A stretch of 64,000 bases of DNA, taken from NCBI RefSeq assembly GCF_003443655.1, contig NZ_CP031941.1, forward strand, positions 243,501 through 307,500. Reading direction: 5' to 3'. The notes beneath the pieces are model-generated. The model was not told the DNA's origin, did no database searches, and saw nothing but the letters and a program-made list of their open reading frames with translations. Made by a program: the position numbers and the translations under genes. Shown here in pieces: positions 53,534 through 61,838 of this stretch. This DNA comes from Nostoc sphaeroides. GTDB lineage: Bacteria > Cyanobacteriota > Cyanobacteriia > Cyanobacteriales > Nostocaceae. Positions within the stretch are counted from its first letter, which is position 1. Every line of letters begins with the position of its first letter.

Positions 53534-55462
53534 TTATGAAATATCCATTTTTTCACTTTTCTTTTTCTTAAAAGGAACTCGAACCAAGTTATAAGCACCC
53601 TTGGTCGATAAACTCTTGTAATCATCTGGCTGCAAGTCCATTTGTAAAAACTTTTTCTGTTCAGCCAATAGCAGCACTGAGGCAGGTTTTAGTCCTTTGG
53701 CAGCCTGGTTTTTGATATGGTCTATAGCCTCTTGGGGAAGTCCTAAATAATTTACATGAATGTGGCTGTAAAATACCACACTAGGCTTTTTGAAGCCAAG
53801 CATGATCAATTCTTCATTTGGTTCTTTTGCTTCTAGAATGACCGCAGACAATTCCCTTAAGGGTAATTGACGTTCTCGATCAATAAAGAACGAAGCAGGG
53901 GTTAAGACAAAAATTAAAAACGCTACAAACCCGATTAAATTAATAGCGATAACCTGGTTCCATTGGCGATTTAGTAATAAAGCTGCAACTAAAACGGCAC
54001 AAACTAGCCACATTACCCCGGCTATTACTGGTAAACCAGTTCGTTGAATTTGTTCGTGGAAGTTGCTTATAGCTGGATCAGTACCTAATATGTGGGTTAT
54101 GTTAAACAGTGCTGTTGCCAGAACTGATAAAAATACTACATTCACCCAACCACTGACTCCCAGAAAAGAGGGAGAGATAGGAGGAGTGGGAGAGGAAGAA
54201 ACAGGAATTGTTTGCCTAGCCTCTGTATCCTGGAAAAAATCGCTCCATAACAAGGCTACCAAGATTGCTGCTGCTGGCATTAAAGGCAACACGTAGCTAG
54301 GGAGTTTGGTAACAGCAACGGTGAAAAAGCCAAAGATGGTAGCAAACCACAACCAGGCAAATAAACCAAACTGTTGAAAACGTTCAAGCGATCGCCAGTG
54401 CGATCGCTGCCAAAACTTTAGTCTTACTACAGAGAGTGGTAAATACACTGAGTAGGGCGCAAAACCCAGCAACACTACTAAAAAGTAAAAATACCAAGGT
54501 GCTGAGTGACCATTAACTACTTCTGTAAAGCGTTCCAGGTTGTGGTAACCAAAAAAGGCATTAATATAATTCCAGCCATTGCGCCAAATTACTAAAGCAA
54601 ACCACGGCACTGATAAACCTAAAATTATCAATACACCCACGAGAAGGCGCATTTCTGACAACACCTCTCGAAATTTTCCCACATAAAGCAAAAAGGCGGC
54701 AACAATTAGCCCTGGTAAAACAATTCCCACTGGCCCTTTACTTAAAATTGCGCCAGCAATTAGCACATAAAAAGCTATATACCACTTATTAGGGAATAGG
54801 GCAGAAGAGGCAGGGCGGGGGGCAGGGCGCAGAGGAGAGGAATTTTCCCCCTGCTCCCTGCTCCCTGCTCCCTGCTCCCTGCTTTCCTCCCCTGCGTACC
54901 CTAGAAAGAAACATAACAAAGCTGATGCCATACATCCAGTGAGCAGCATATCAGAGACACCAGTTCTCGCCCAAATAATAGTTTCGGGATTGAGTGCCAT
55001 GAGGGCTGCTGCGATAAAAGATGTTTTGTAGCGGCGAGTCGGACGCGAAACTTGCTCTAGTTCGTCTTGTTTAGCGAAATACCACTGTATGGTATAAAAA
55101 ACTAAACAAACTAAGGCGAAGGCTGCGATCGCTGAAGGAAGGCGTACTGCCCACTCATTCACCCCTATAATTGCATAAGCGATCGCCTGACACCAGTAAA
55201 TTAAAGCAGGTTTATCGAAACGAGTGTCACCATTGAAAAATGGGGTAATCCAATCACCTGTGACAAACATCTGGCGGGAAGCTTCGGCAAACAATGGCTC
55301 TGTCTCATCAATCAAACCAATGTTGCCCAAATTCCACCCAAAAGCTATCCAGCCAATCAATATCAACCACAAAATCGACACAGTTCTACCAAGGGCTGGA
55401 TTCTTTGCTATTTTGTTGAACCACTGATCAACATTGTGCTTAACACTCAATTTCATGCTCAT
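53534..55462 (-). CDS. GT39-type glycosyltransferase (ArnT-like)
   Basis: A 642-residue polytopic membrane protein with about 12 helices. The first loop has LIDETEPLFAEASRQMFVTGDW and FNGDTRFDKPALIYW, the GT-C acidic motif of dolichol/undecaprenyl-phosphate sugar transferases. It probably moves a sugar from a lipid carrier to an envelope glycan or lipid. Two stretches look like repeat insertions kept in frame: EESREQGAGSREQGENSSP (54840-54895, GCTCCCT heptamers) and SSSPTPPISPS (about 54165-54215). Confidence 0.87.
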   Translation of the reverse strand: MSMKLSVKHNVDQWFNKIAKNPALGRTVSILWLILIGWIAFGWNLGNIGLIDETEPLFAEASRQMFVTGDWITPFFNGDTRFDKPALIYWCQAIAYAIIGVNEWAVRLPSAIAAFALVCLVFYTIQWYFAKQDELEQVSRPTRRYKTSFIAAALMALNPETIIWARTGVSDMLLTGCMASALLCFFLGYAGEESREQGAGSREQGENSSPLRPAPRPASSALFPNKWYIAFYVLIAGAILSKGPVGIVLPGLIVAAFLLYVGKFREVLSEMRLLVGVLIILGLSVPWFALVIWRNGWNYINAFFGYHNLERFTEVVNGHSAPWYFYFLVVLLGFAPYSVYLPLSVVRLKFWQRSHWRSLERFQQFGLFAWLWFATIFGFFTVAVTKLPSYVLPLMPAAAILVALLWSDFFQDTEARQTIPVSSSPTPPISPSFLGVSGWVNVVFLSVLATALFNITHILGTDPAISNFHEQIQRTGLPVIAGVMWLVCAVLVAALLLNRQWNQVIAINLIGFVAFLIFVLTPASFFIDRERQLPLRELSAVILEAKEPNEELIMLGFKKPSVVFYSHIHVNYLGLPQEAIDHIKNQAAKGLKPASVLLLAEQKKFLQMDLQPDDYKSLSTKGAYNLVRVPFKKKKSEKMDIS

Positions 55463-55609
55463 TAGTCAATAGTCAACAATCACTACTCAATAGTCGTTGA
55501 TTATCTATCTTTTGTTCTTCGGAGTTTTAAACTCAACAATATTACACTTTTTCCCGTTCAGTAACGCCAGTTGTTTCAAGTTGTCAGAAAAACTTCTCCA
55601 ACACGCTAG

Positions 55610-55704
55610 TACAGCATGGCGGAAATAAACCCACCATTACAAACCCTGAAAAAATCAACCTTTGCAGTCTTTGAAAATGGTAGGCGTATTTACGCCGACT
55701 TGTA
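55610..55704. mobile_element. MITE family C, copy 2, first of a tandem trio
   Basis: TACAGCATGGCGGAAATAA ... TTTACGCCGACTTGTA between CTAG (55606-55609) and CTAG (55705-55708). It is the near-exact reverse complement of 24435-24529. Confidence 0.88.
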
Positions 55705-55708
55705 CTAG

Positions 55709-55792
55709 TACCGCAAGGCGGAAGTCACGCATTCAAAAGTATTATGGAATAAGCTTTTTAGGGATTATAAATGGTTGCTCTATTTCCGCCGT
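55709..55792. mobile_element. MITE family C, copy 3, second of the trio
   Basis: TACCGCAAGGCGGAAGTCA ... CTCTATTTCCGCCGT between CTAG (55705-55708, shared) and CTAG (55793-55796). The interior differs from copy 2. Confidence 0.75.
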
Positions 55793-55796
55793 CTAG

Positions 55797-56018
55797 TGGA
55801 AGAGGTATAAAAGTTCGTAGTAAGGACTTTAGTCCTTCATTTGAGCGATAAATCGCTCACTACAAACCTAGCAAAATGAATTTGACGGTTAGGGAGACGC
55901 GATAAACGGTTAGGGAGACGCGATAAACGGTTAGGGAGACGCGATAAACGGTTAGGGAGACGCGATAAATCGCCGTCTCTACAAGGAATCTATCCGTCAA
56001 TTATTTCTTGACAGACCA
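55797..56018. mobile_element. MITE family D-like, third of the trio
   Basis: The right end TTCTTGACAGACCA is followed by CTAG (56019-56022); the left is degenerate (TGGAAGAGG) after the shared CTAG at 55793-55796. The interior has TTCGTAGTAAGGACTTTAG, as in the element at 19115, and four tandem GGTTAGGGAGACGCGATAAA units (about 55889-55968). Confidence 0.7.
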
Positions 56019-56038
56019 CTAGTACTACTAAATCTCAA

Positions 56039-56674
56039 CTATGGACTCAGCACTAGTTGCCATTCTCTGTTTTGGGAATTCCATTTAGGTAATTGAGTTT
56101 CGCCGACAACATAGGGGCCCCAGTAACGACGGGAACCATCTTGTGCAAAAGCAACTAAAATATCTCCCTTCTCTAGCTTTAAATTATTTTGAGGTAGGGA
56201 TAAAATCAGTCCCTTCTCACTACCTTCTTGGGGAGCAAAATCCCAATGTGCTGGTACATCATAGTTAGCCTGTTTACTACCAGAGCCTTTTGCAAGCGGC
56301 TGTCGCGCTAGTAGAGCCAACCGTACAGGCTGATTTGTTTGATTGCTCATTCGCAAAGTTCCTTGATCTTTGCTTTTGCTAGCTGATTTATCACGCTCTG
56401 CCAAGACAGGATAAGTATTTTCTTTAATATTAGGTTCTACTTGATTGGTTGAGGTAGTTGCTGAAGTAGATAGACTAGCGGAAATACCCTTTTCAGGTGA
56501 AACGGGTGTAGAGGAAGCCGTCTCCCACTGAGTAGTTTCAGTCGGCGGTTGTGAAGATGTATCTGGGTTTGTAGACTCAAAGGATACGCTTACTCCAAAG
56601 CATCCCACCAGAGCAACAAGCAGTCCCAAGCAAAAAACTGTAATACCGACGTTACGATATACTGAGGATTTCAT
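56039..56674 (-). CDS. Hypothetical lipoprotein
   Basis: A 211-residue protein with a signal and lipobox LVGC (Cys about 25). A Ser/Thr/Pro-rich linker (about 33-110) leads to a C-terminal domain: TLRMSNQTNQPVRLALLAR, AHWDFAPQEGSEKGLILSLP, GDILVAFAQDGSRRYWGPYVVGE. The domain looks like a small beta-sandwich seen in other cyanobacterial proteins; no function known. Its stop is 17 bases from the MITE trio. Confidence 0.72.
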   Translation of the reverse strand: MKSSVYRNVGITVFCLGLLVALVGCFGVSVSFESTNPDTSSQPPTETTQWETASSTPVSPEKGISASLSTSATTSTNQVEPNIKENTYPVLAERDKSASKSKDQGTLRMSNQTNQPVRLALLARQPLAKGSGSKQANYDVPAHWDFAPQEGSEKGLILSLPQNNLKLEKGDILVAFAQDGSRRYWGPYVVGETQLPKWNSQNREWQLVLSP

Positions 56675-57221
56675 ATTGAGAGTTATTAGAAATAAATATT
56701 TTGTCTAAGCTTGACCAAATAGTAGCCTATTATCCCAAAAGGGAATCATAGAAAGTAGTCTAATATAGACTTTCCTAAAATTATTGATACTTATGTATTA
56801 AAAGGATCATTATTATTAGAAAATATTTGGCGGAAATAATTTCCTTGATGCTTGATAAACTTGGGGTAGAGATACCCATTGCTTTGTGTCTTGACCGTAG
56901 GCTTGGATAAAAACAAGAAAATTAGATACCGAGCCAGCCATTTCATTTGTATAAATAAAAATAAAAATTTAGTGAAACCACTAGCAGCCCCAACAAGGCG
57001 TTTTTTGCCAAACCCTAAGATGCATATTTCATCTTGCGTTATAATAAGCAGCCTTTTAAGGGGCTATACTTGCCTAAAGATGATAGGATGTGCAAATTTG
57101 AATCAACGCTGAAAGCCCAGCAGATATCTATAATATTAACAAACAAGCTGAGGCTAAAACCAATATCCTCCTTAATATAAAAGATATTTCAAGATATCTT
57201 GACTTTTTTTCAGAAGTCTAT
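56675..57221. other. AT-rich intergenic region
   Basis: About 550 bases between divergent genes. A 77-codon plus-strand frame at 56879-57112 has unremarkable composition and no family resemblance, so I do not call it a gene. No repeat family was recognised. Confidence 0.4.
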
Positions 57222-57224
57222 GTG

Positions 57225-57557
57225 ATGCAAAACACTCGTCTCAATAACTTATTCGATGCCATTGCTACACGCTTGGGGCAATGGTTTTTAAATCCTTGGC
57301 GGCGGTTATCGTTGCTGATCATTAGTTTTTTGCTAGGTTTTTTTCTGGCAAACGTAGCTTCCACTACAGCCGGTCAACGAGCAGAATTAGACATAGTGGT
57401 AGCTGCTTTTTTAGTAATGTTGACGGAAATTACCAGTAGGATATTTTATCATCGGAGCTTTTTGGATAGGCGATCGCTCTTAATAGATTCATTAAATCTC
57501 CTCAAAGTTGGTTTCATGTACGGACTATTTCTCGAAGCCTTTAAGCTGGGATCGTAG
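57225..57557 (+). CDS. ycf20: Ycf20 / DUF565 family membrane protein
   Basis: A 110-residue protein: TRLGQWFLNPWRRLSLLIISFLLGFFLANV and TTAGQRAELDIVVAAFLVMLTEITSRIFY match the Ycf20 (DUF565) family of cyanobacteria, algae and plants; the plant relative affects non-photochemical quenching. Three hydrophobic segments. Start ATG 57225 (a GTG at 57222 is adjacent). Eight bases separate it from glycerate kinase, so the two are one operon. Confidence 0.85.
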   Translation: MQNTRLNNLFDAIATRLGQWFLNPWRRLSLLIISFLLGFFLANVASTTAGQRAELDIVVAAFLVMLTEITSRIFYHRSFLDRRSLLIDSLNLLKVGFMYGLFLEAFKLGS

Positions 57558-57565
57558 GGTGAGAG

Positions 57566-58576
57566 ATGAGGGAAATGGAGAAGCAGCAAGCAATAGAAGC
57601 GGCGTTAGCAGATGGGTTAAGGGCAAAAGCTTTTGGCATCACGCCGGAAAATGTCGATGAGATGATAGAAAAGCGATCGCATTTACTAAAATCTGTCTTC
57701 CCAGCTTTTAGCCAATTCTGCCAAACTACTTTTCAAGTCGAACCCCAGGAAATGTTACAGGTGTTGTGGGACTTGTGGCTACCTTTGGGAATCAAATTAG
57801 CATCGCAGCGCCAACAGTTAGAACGCCCCCTAATTCAAGGAATATTGGGAGGACAAGGCACTGGTAAAACCACAATGTCTAAGGTTCTCAGTTTGATTCT
57901 CGATCAGTTGGGATATCGGACTGTGAGTTTATCTTTGGATGACTTATATAAAACTTACAGCGATCGCTTACTTTTAACACAGCAAGATCCCCGCTTGATT
58001 TGGCGCGGGCCACCAGGAACCCACGATGTAGATTTAGGTTTAAATGTACTAGATCAGATTCGCCAGTTACAAAGTCCTGTGATGCTTCCCCGCTTTGATA
58101 AATCTGCTTTTGGAGGTGCTGGCGATCGCACTACTCCAGAAATCGTTACAGGTATAGATATTGTACTATTTGAAGGTTGGTTTGTGGGTGTGCGACCAAT
58201 TAATCCAGATGTATTTGACACTGCACCACCGCCAATTATTACAGATGAAGATAAAGCATTTGCCCGTGATATTAATCATCGTCTTTACAATTATTTACCA
58301 CTGTGGGAGCGATTAGACAGCTTAATTGTGCTATATCCAACTGATTACCGTTGTTCTTTAGAGTGGCGCAAACAAGCGGAACAGCAGATGATTGCTGCGG
58401 GTAAATCGGGGATGAGCAATGCAGAGATAGAGCAATTTGTCAATTATTTTTGGCGATCGCTTCACCCGGAATTATTCATCAAGCCGTTGGTAAAAGATGC
58501 GACATTGGTTGATCTAGTGATTGAGATAAATGGCGATCGTAGTATTGGTAAATTAATACAAATTCGTAATTCGTAA
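57566..58576 (+). CDS. glyK: D-glycerate 3-kinase
   Basis: A 336-residue P-loop kinase: GILGGQGTGKTTMSK (Walker A), VSLSLDDLYKTYSDR, RGPPGTHDVDLG, LPRFDKSAFGGAGDR, IVLFEGWFVGVRP. It phosphorylates glycerate to 3-phosphoglycerate, the last step of photorespiratory glycolate recycling. The final residues (IQIRNS) and stop come from an AATTCGT heptamer repeat shared with the convergent gene's end, so the original C-terminus may differ. Confidence 0.92.
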   Translation: MREMEKQQAIEAALADGLRAKAFGITPENVDEMIEKRSHLLKSVFPAFSQFCQTTFQVEPQEMLQVLWDLWLPLGIKLASQRQQLERPLIQGILGGQGTGKTTMSKVLSLILDQLGYRTVSLSLDDLYKTYSDRLLLTQQDPRLIWRGPPGTHDVDLGLNVLDQIRQLQSPVMLPRFDKSAFGGAGDRTTPEIVTGIDIVLFEGWFVGVRPINPDVFDTAPPPIITDEDKAFARDINHRLYNYLPLWERLDSLIVLYPTDYRCSLEWRKQAEQQMIAAGKSGMSNAEIEQFVNYFWRSLHPELFIKPLVKDATLVDLVIEINGDRSIGKLIQIRNS

Positions 58577-60046
58577 TTCGTAATTATTGTAGAGACGCGA
58601 TTCATCGCGTCTATTTAATTTCCAAGTAGACAGTTGTTTTTGAATCTCAGACATGGGATAAGCCAAATCTCGGCCTTCACCTTTTTTTTGACCAAAGACA
58701 ATACCTAAAAGTTGATTTTGCGAATCAAGCACAGGACTGCCAGAATAACCAGGTTTGAGTAAAGCTTGAGATATTTCTAATTGGTGGTTTTGATAGCTGA
58801 TTTGTCCTGATTCCATTGACCAAGATTTATCTTCACCTCTTTGAGCAGAATGACCGATAATCTGAATGGGCATTTTTGGACTGATCGCACTTGAGGAAAT
58901 AGGTAGAGGCTGGATATCTTCTGGCAGTTTACCAATAACTTCCAAAACGGCTAAATCGAGTTCTTTGTCTGTAGTTATTTTGAATAGCTTGGCATCTCGC
59001 CGCATTCGCACTCGGTTTGATGGCGGTGAACTGAAAAATTCTACTTGGATATTTTTACCCTGTTCATAGCCATCAAAAATGACATGACGATTAGTGAGGA
59101 TCAATGTGCGGTTGTCTTCTCGCTTAATTACTACACCAGTTCCACTTTCAGTTCCCTGGCGTTCAATACTCAGAGGAAAATTCGCAGTGATCCGTACCAC
59201 AGAACGCTTAAGTGGGAGAGTTGGATCATCTTTAGGCAACCATTGGCGATCGTCTTCTACGCTTGCTAGTTTATTCTGTTGCTCTGTCCATAATCGCCTT
59301 GCTTCTATATTGTTATTACTGGCATAGACAAAATTGGGGTCAATTTCTTCTGCTTTGTCAAAGTGATCAATGGCTTGTTTTAGTTCTCCTTGCTCTTGGA
59401 ATGATAAACCCAAGGCAGTATGAGCAGCAGTATGAGGCGTGGTTGGAGTTCGAGAATTATCATCTGGCAATGTTAAGGCTTTTTGCAAGGCGGCAACTGC
59501 TGCATCTAATTTCTTCTGCTCCCTCAGGGCATTGCCGAGATTGTTGTAAGCAGTAGCATAGTTGGGGTTGAGTTGAATTGCTTTTTCGTAGGCGGCAACT
59601 GCTGCATCTAATTTCTTCTGCTGTCTCAGGGCATTGCCTAGACCATTGTAAGCAATAGCCAACTTAGGGTTAAGTTGCAAGGCTTTCTGGTGAGATGCTA
59701 ATGCCTCCTCTGATTTCCCTTGAGCATTTAGCACATTCCCTATACCCACGTAAGCTTCAGCATCATTAGGATTGAGTTGCAATGCTTTCTGGTGAGCGGC
59801 TAACGCTTCATCTATTTTCCCCTGTCGCCGCAAAGCATTCCCTAAATTGTTATAAGCTTTGCCGTTATTGGGTTCAAGTTCCAAAACTTTACGCCAAATC
59901 GTTTCAGCTTGGGAGTTGTTACCCACTGTTTCGGCAGCGTCGCCTTGTTGAAATAGCTGTTCTATATTGTTTTGAGCAACTACAAGCTGGGGTGTTGTAG
60001 CCAAAGATAAAATTAAAAATAAAGTAGTAAATATACGGTTGTGCAT
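58553..60046 (-). CDS. TPR - trypsin-like serine protease, secreted
   Basis: A 497-residue protein with a signal peptide (about 1-24, ending VVA), about six TPR units (about 28-260, NGKAYNNLGNALRRQGKIDEAL type) and a C-terminal trypsin-like domain (about 285-475). The triad is visible: His in LTNRHVIF, Asp in KELDLAVLEV, Ser in GYSGSPVLD. It is probably a periplasmic or extracellular protease with TPR-mediated partners. The last 20 or so residues (DESRLYNNYELRITNLY) are encoded by intergenic-type repeats and overlap the glyK end by 24 bases. Confidence 0.88.
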   Translation of the reverse strand: MHNRIFTTLFLILSLATTPQLVVAQNNIEQLFQQGDAAETVGNNSQAETIWRKVLELEPNNGKAYNNLGNALRRQGKIDEALAAHQKALQLNPNDAEAYVGIGNVLNAQGKSEEALASHQKALQLNPKLAIAYNGLGNALRQQKKLDAAVAAYEKAIQLNPNYATAYNNLGNALREQKKLDAAVAALQKALTLPDDNSRTPTTPHTAAHTALGLSFQEQGELKQAIDHFDKAEEIDPNFVYASNNNIEARRLWTEQQNKLASVEDDRQWLPKDDPTLPLKRSVVRITANFPLSIERQGTESGTGVVIKREDNRTLILTNRHVIFDGYEQGKNIQVEFFSSPPSNRVRMRRDAKLFKITTDKELDLAVLEVIGKLPEDIQPLPISSSAISPKMPIQIIGHSAQRGEDKSWSMESGQISYQNHQLEISQALLKPGYSGSPVLDSQNQLLGIVFGQKKGEGRDLAYPMSEIQKQLSTWKLNRRDESRLYNNYELRITNLY

Positions 60047-60131
60047 AATGATGCTAATACCTTATCAGATTGTATCAGGAGTCACGGAAAACTCGCCAAA
60101 AACCTGATGAATCTTTGATATATAGTTGTGA

Positions 60132-60383
60132 ATGAGTCTTTAATACTCGCGGACGAGTCTTTGATACTCGTGAACGAGTCTTTGATACTCGCTGACGAGT
60201 CTTTGATACTCGCGGACGAGTCTTTGATACTCGTGAATGAGTCTTTGAACTCCGTCAACGAGTCTTTGATACTCGTTAACGAGTCTTTGATACTCGCGGA
60301 CGAGTCTTTGATACTCGTGAATGAGTCTTTGATACTCGCGGACGAGTCTTTGATACTCGTGAATGAGTCTTTGATACTCGTTA
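60132..60383. repeat. 21-bp minisatellite, twelve units
   Basis: Twelve head-to-tail units of ACGAGTCTTTGATACTCGYGR type. Each unit is itself a small hairpin (CGAGT ... ACTCG). Both strands are open through the array: plus reads ESLILVN/ESLILAD heptads and minus reads EYQRLVR/EYQRLIH heptads. There are no spacers, so it is not a CRISPR array. Units vary in the last four bases (GTGA, CGCGG, GTTA, GCTG). Confidence 0.9.
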
Positions 60384-60400
60384 ACGCGGTTTGCAGTTGA

Positions 60401-60544
60401 GTTTAACAAGTGGTAGGGGTTTAAGTCCTCTGCTTCTATCAAGCAGCGCGTGAAAGTGTCGGGGTCTAAATCCCCGTCACAAAACGTAATTGCGAACTTG
60501 TACTGAGCGCAGCCGAAGTATTGCGAATTGCGAATTGCGAATTG
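60401..60544. repeat. Dispersed structured repeat, copy B (inverse of copy A)
   Basis: GTTTAACAAGTGG, GGGGTTTAAGTCC, CTGCTTCTATCAAGCAG, TCTAAATCCCC and CACAAAACGTAATTGC are the reverse complement of blocks at 47-199, followed by the same GCGAATT heptamers. It lacks the extra palindromic insert of copy A. Confidence 0.7.
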
Positions 60545-60570
60545 TTTTAATATAGACCTAACAAGAACAA

Positions 60571-60821
60571 CCCCAACGCTAGTAGGGCTTGTCATGACCC
60601 AGATTTTTTGTAACAGTCAAAGTATTGCGCTTCACCCATATCCCGCCCAGAACTTAAGTTCTGGGCTAATAGCTCAAGTCCACTCAAGTGGACTAAAATT
60701 TTTGTTGAGTCCTCTTGAGAGGACTTAAGCTATTAGCCTTGGAATAGAATTCCAAGGCGGGATAGCAACGAAGTGAGAGATTAAAAAATATTGGTAATCA
60801 CAAACCCTACTAGCGTTGGGG
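60571..60821. mobile_element. MITE-like element with CCCCAACGCTAGTAGGG ends
   Basis: CCCCAACGCTAGTAGGGCTTGT at the left mirrors ACAAACCCTACTAGCGTTGGGG at the right (one mismatch). Inside, ATCCCGCC (60639) to GGCGGGAT (60762) encloses the GAACTTAAGTTC / AAGTCCACTCAAGTGGACT repeat shared with 12693-12835. So one element sits in another. Confidence 0.75.
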
Positions 60822-60906
60822 AGTAAGGCTCCTTGGGGAGAGGTTAAAGTTTATTACAGACAAAAGCGATCGCTTAAATAATTCTTACCATGCGATATAT
60901 TTTTTA

Positions 60907-61542
60907 TTAAAGCTGGCAAATTGCTTTTAAAACTTGTAACAACTGACTTGAACGCTCTCGTTCCATTAAATTTAATTCCGGCAACAGATAATAAATAGGG
61001 GGATTTCCTTGTTCAATATAGACAAACTGATAACTTCTACCATTTGTCACTAATCCCCAAACTGATTTTTGATTATCTAAATTTTTATAAGAGTATGTGA
61101 GTAGCTGAGGTAAACCAGTTGAAATATCAACCTGACTATTTTTAGATTCAATTAACAGTACCCAAAAATATGTTTGAGGTTTAGTATGTTTAGCTTTACT
61201 AACAGCTAAAATATCAAATCTGCCTTTAATTTTAATATCTTCATCTTCAACTTCAATCTCAGCAATATTCTCCTCTAAAACAATCTCGATAGGATAGCGA
61301 TAAAAACCAGCTAATCTTAATAAAGGAGCAACAGCAAGAAACTTTACCTGACCTTCAGAAACTTTCCCTGCTGTAAGGTAGCGTCGAAAGTCATTTCTAA
61401 TTTGCAGAAGTTCTTGCTGTTCTACTTCCGTAAGAGGTTCCAGAGATAAGTAGTTAGAAAATGAGTCACTGTATTGTTCTTGAAAGCCAAACAGACGCTG
61501 AACTTCTTCTAAGGATAAATTACGAGCGTTGAGAATTGTCAT
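60907..61542 (-). CDS. PD-(D/E)XK-like restriction endonuclease-type protein
   Basis: A 211-residue protein from ATG 61542 (frame open to TTG 61572). The nuclease-like core has RFDILAVSK and then LLIESKNSQVD, giving the D...ExK pattern of HsdR N-terminal-type nucleases, then GLPQLLTYSY and WGLVTNGRSYQFV. It is a single-domain protein common in cyanobacteria; no methylase or helicase partner is present. Activity is unproven. Confidence 0.75.
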   Translation of the reverse strand: MTILNARNLSLEEVQRLFGFQEQYSDSFSNYLSLEPLTEVEQQELLQIRNDFRRYLTAGKVSEGQVKFLAVAPLLRLAGFYRYPIEIVLEENIAEIEVEDEDIKIKGRFDILAVSKAKHTKPQTYFWVLLIESKNSQVDISTGLPQLLTYSYKNLDNQKSVWGLVTNGRSYQFVYIEQGNPPIYYLLPELNLMERERSSQLLQVLKAICQL

Positions 61543-61632
61543 ATATTTTTGCTTGATTAAGGTGAAACCCAATCGAAATTCCCTACATAAAATCCAACAC
61601 GCTTTGTGTTAGTGTCAAAAACAATAAACTGC

Positions 61633-61710
61633 GTAGGTTGGGTTGAACTTAAGTGTTACCCAACATGAACAAGGATAAAATGTTGGGTTTCGTTCCTCAA
61701 CCCAACCTAC
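61633..61710. repeat. Palindromic repeat GTAGGTTGGGTTG...CAACCCAACCTAC
   Basis: Perfect 13-base outer arms with an inner GTTACCCAACAT/ATGTTGGGTTTC pair. It is a widely dispersed cyanobacterial repeat; its inner arm resembles the hairpin after ycf66. Confidence 0.75.
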
Positions 61711-61743
61711 AGATATTATAAGTGTTTAACCTAACCTGATATT

Positions 61744-61767
61744 AGCCCACGGAGGTGGGCTTTGTTT
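61744..61767 (+). terminator. Possible bidirectional hairpin
   Basis: AGCCCAC and GTGGGCT form a 7-bp stem followed by TTTGTTT, lying in the gap between hisS and the nuclease-like gene. Orientation relative to the minus-strand genes does not fit simple termination of hisS. Confidence 0.3.
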
Positions 61768-61838
61768 CTGTAGCCGCGAATTCCATTCGCCATTGCTTAA
61801 GTTGATACTGCTGTAAAATATAGAACTTTCGTAGTATA

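Noticed and set aside
56879..57112. 77-codon plus-strand frame
   Set aside because: Basic, low-complexity composition typical of AT-rich intergenic DNA; no family resemblance and no clear ribosome-binding site.
60132..60383. CRISPR array
   Set aside because: The units are contiguous with no unique spacers and no cas genes are present.
60128..60595. Overlapping plus (90-codon) and minus (151-codon) frames across the minisatellite
   Set aside because: Both arise from a 21-bp repeat that is open in several frames; no start signal or flanking conserved sequence supports either as a gene.
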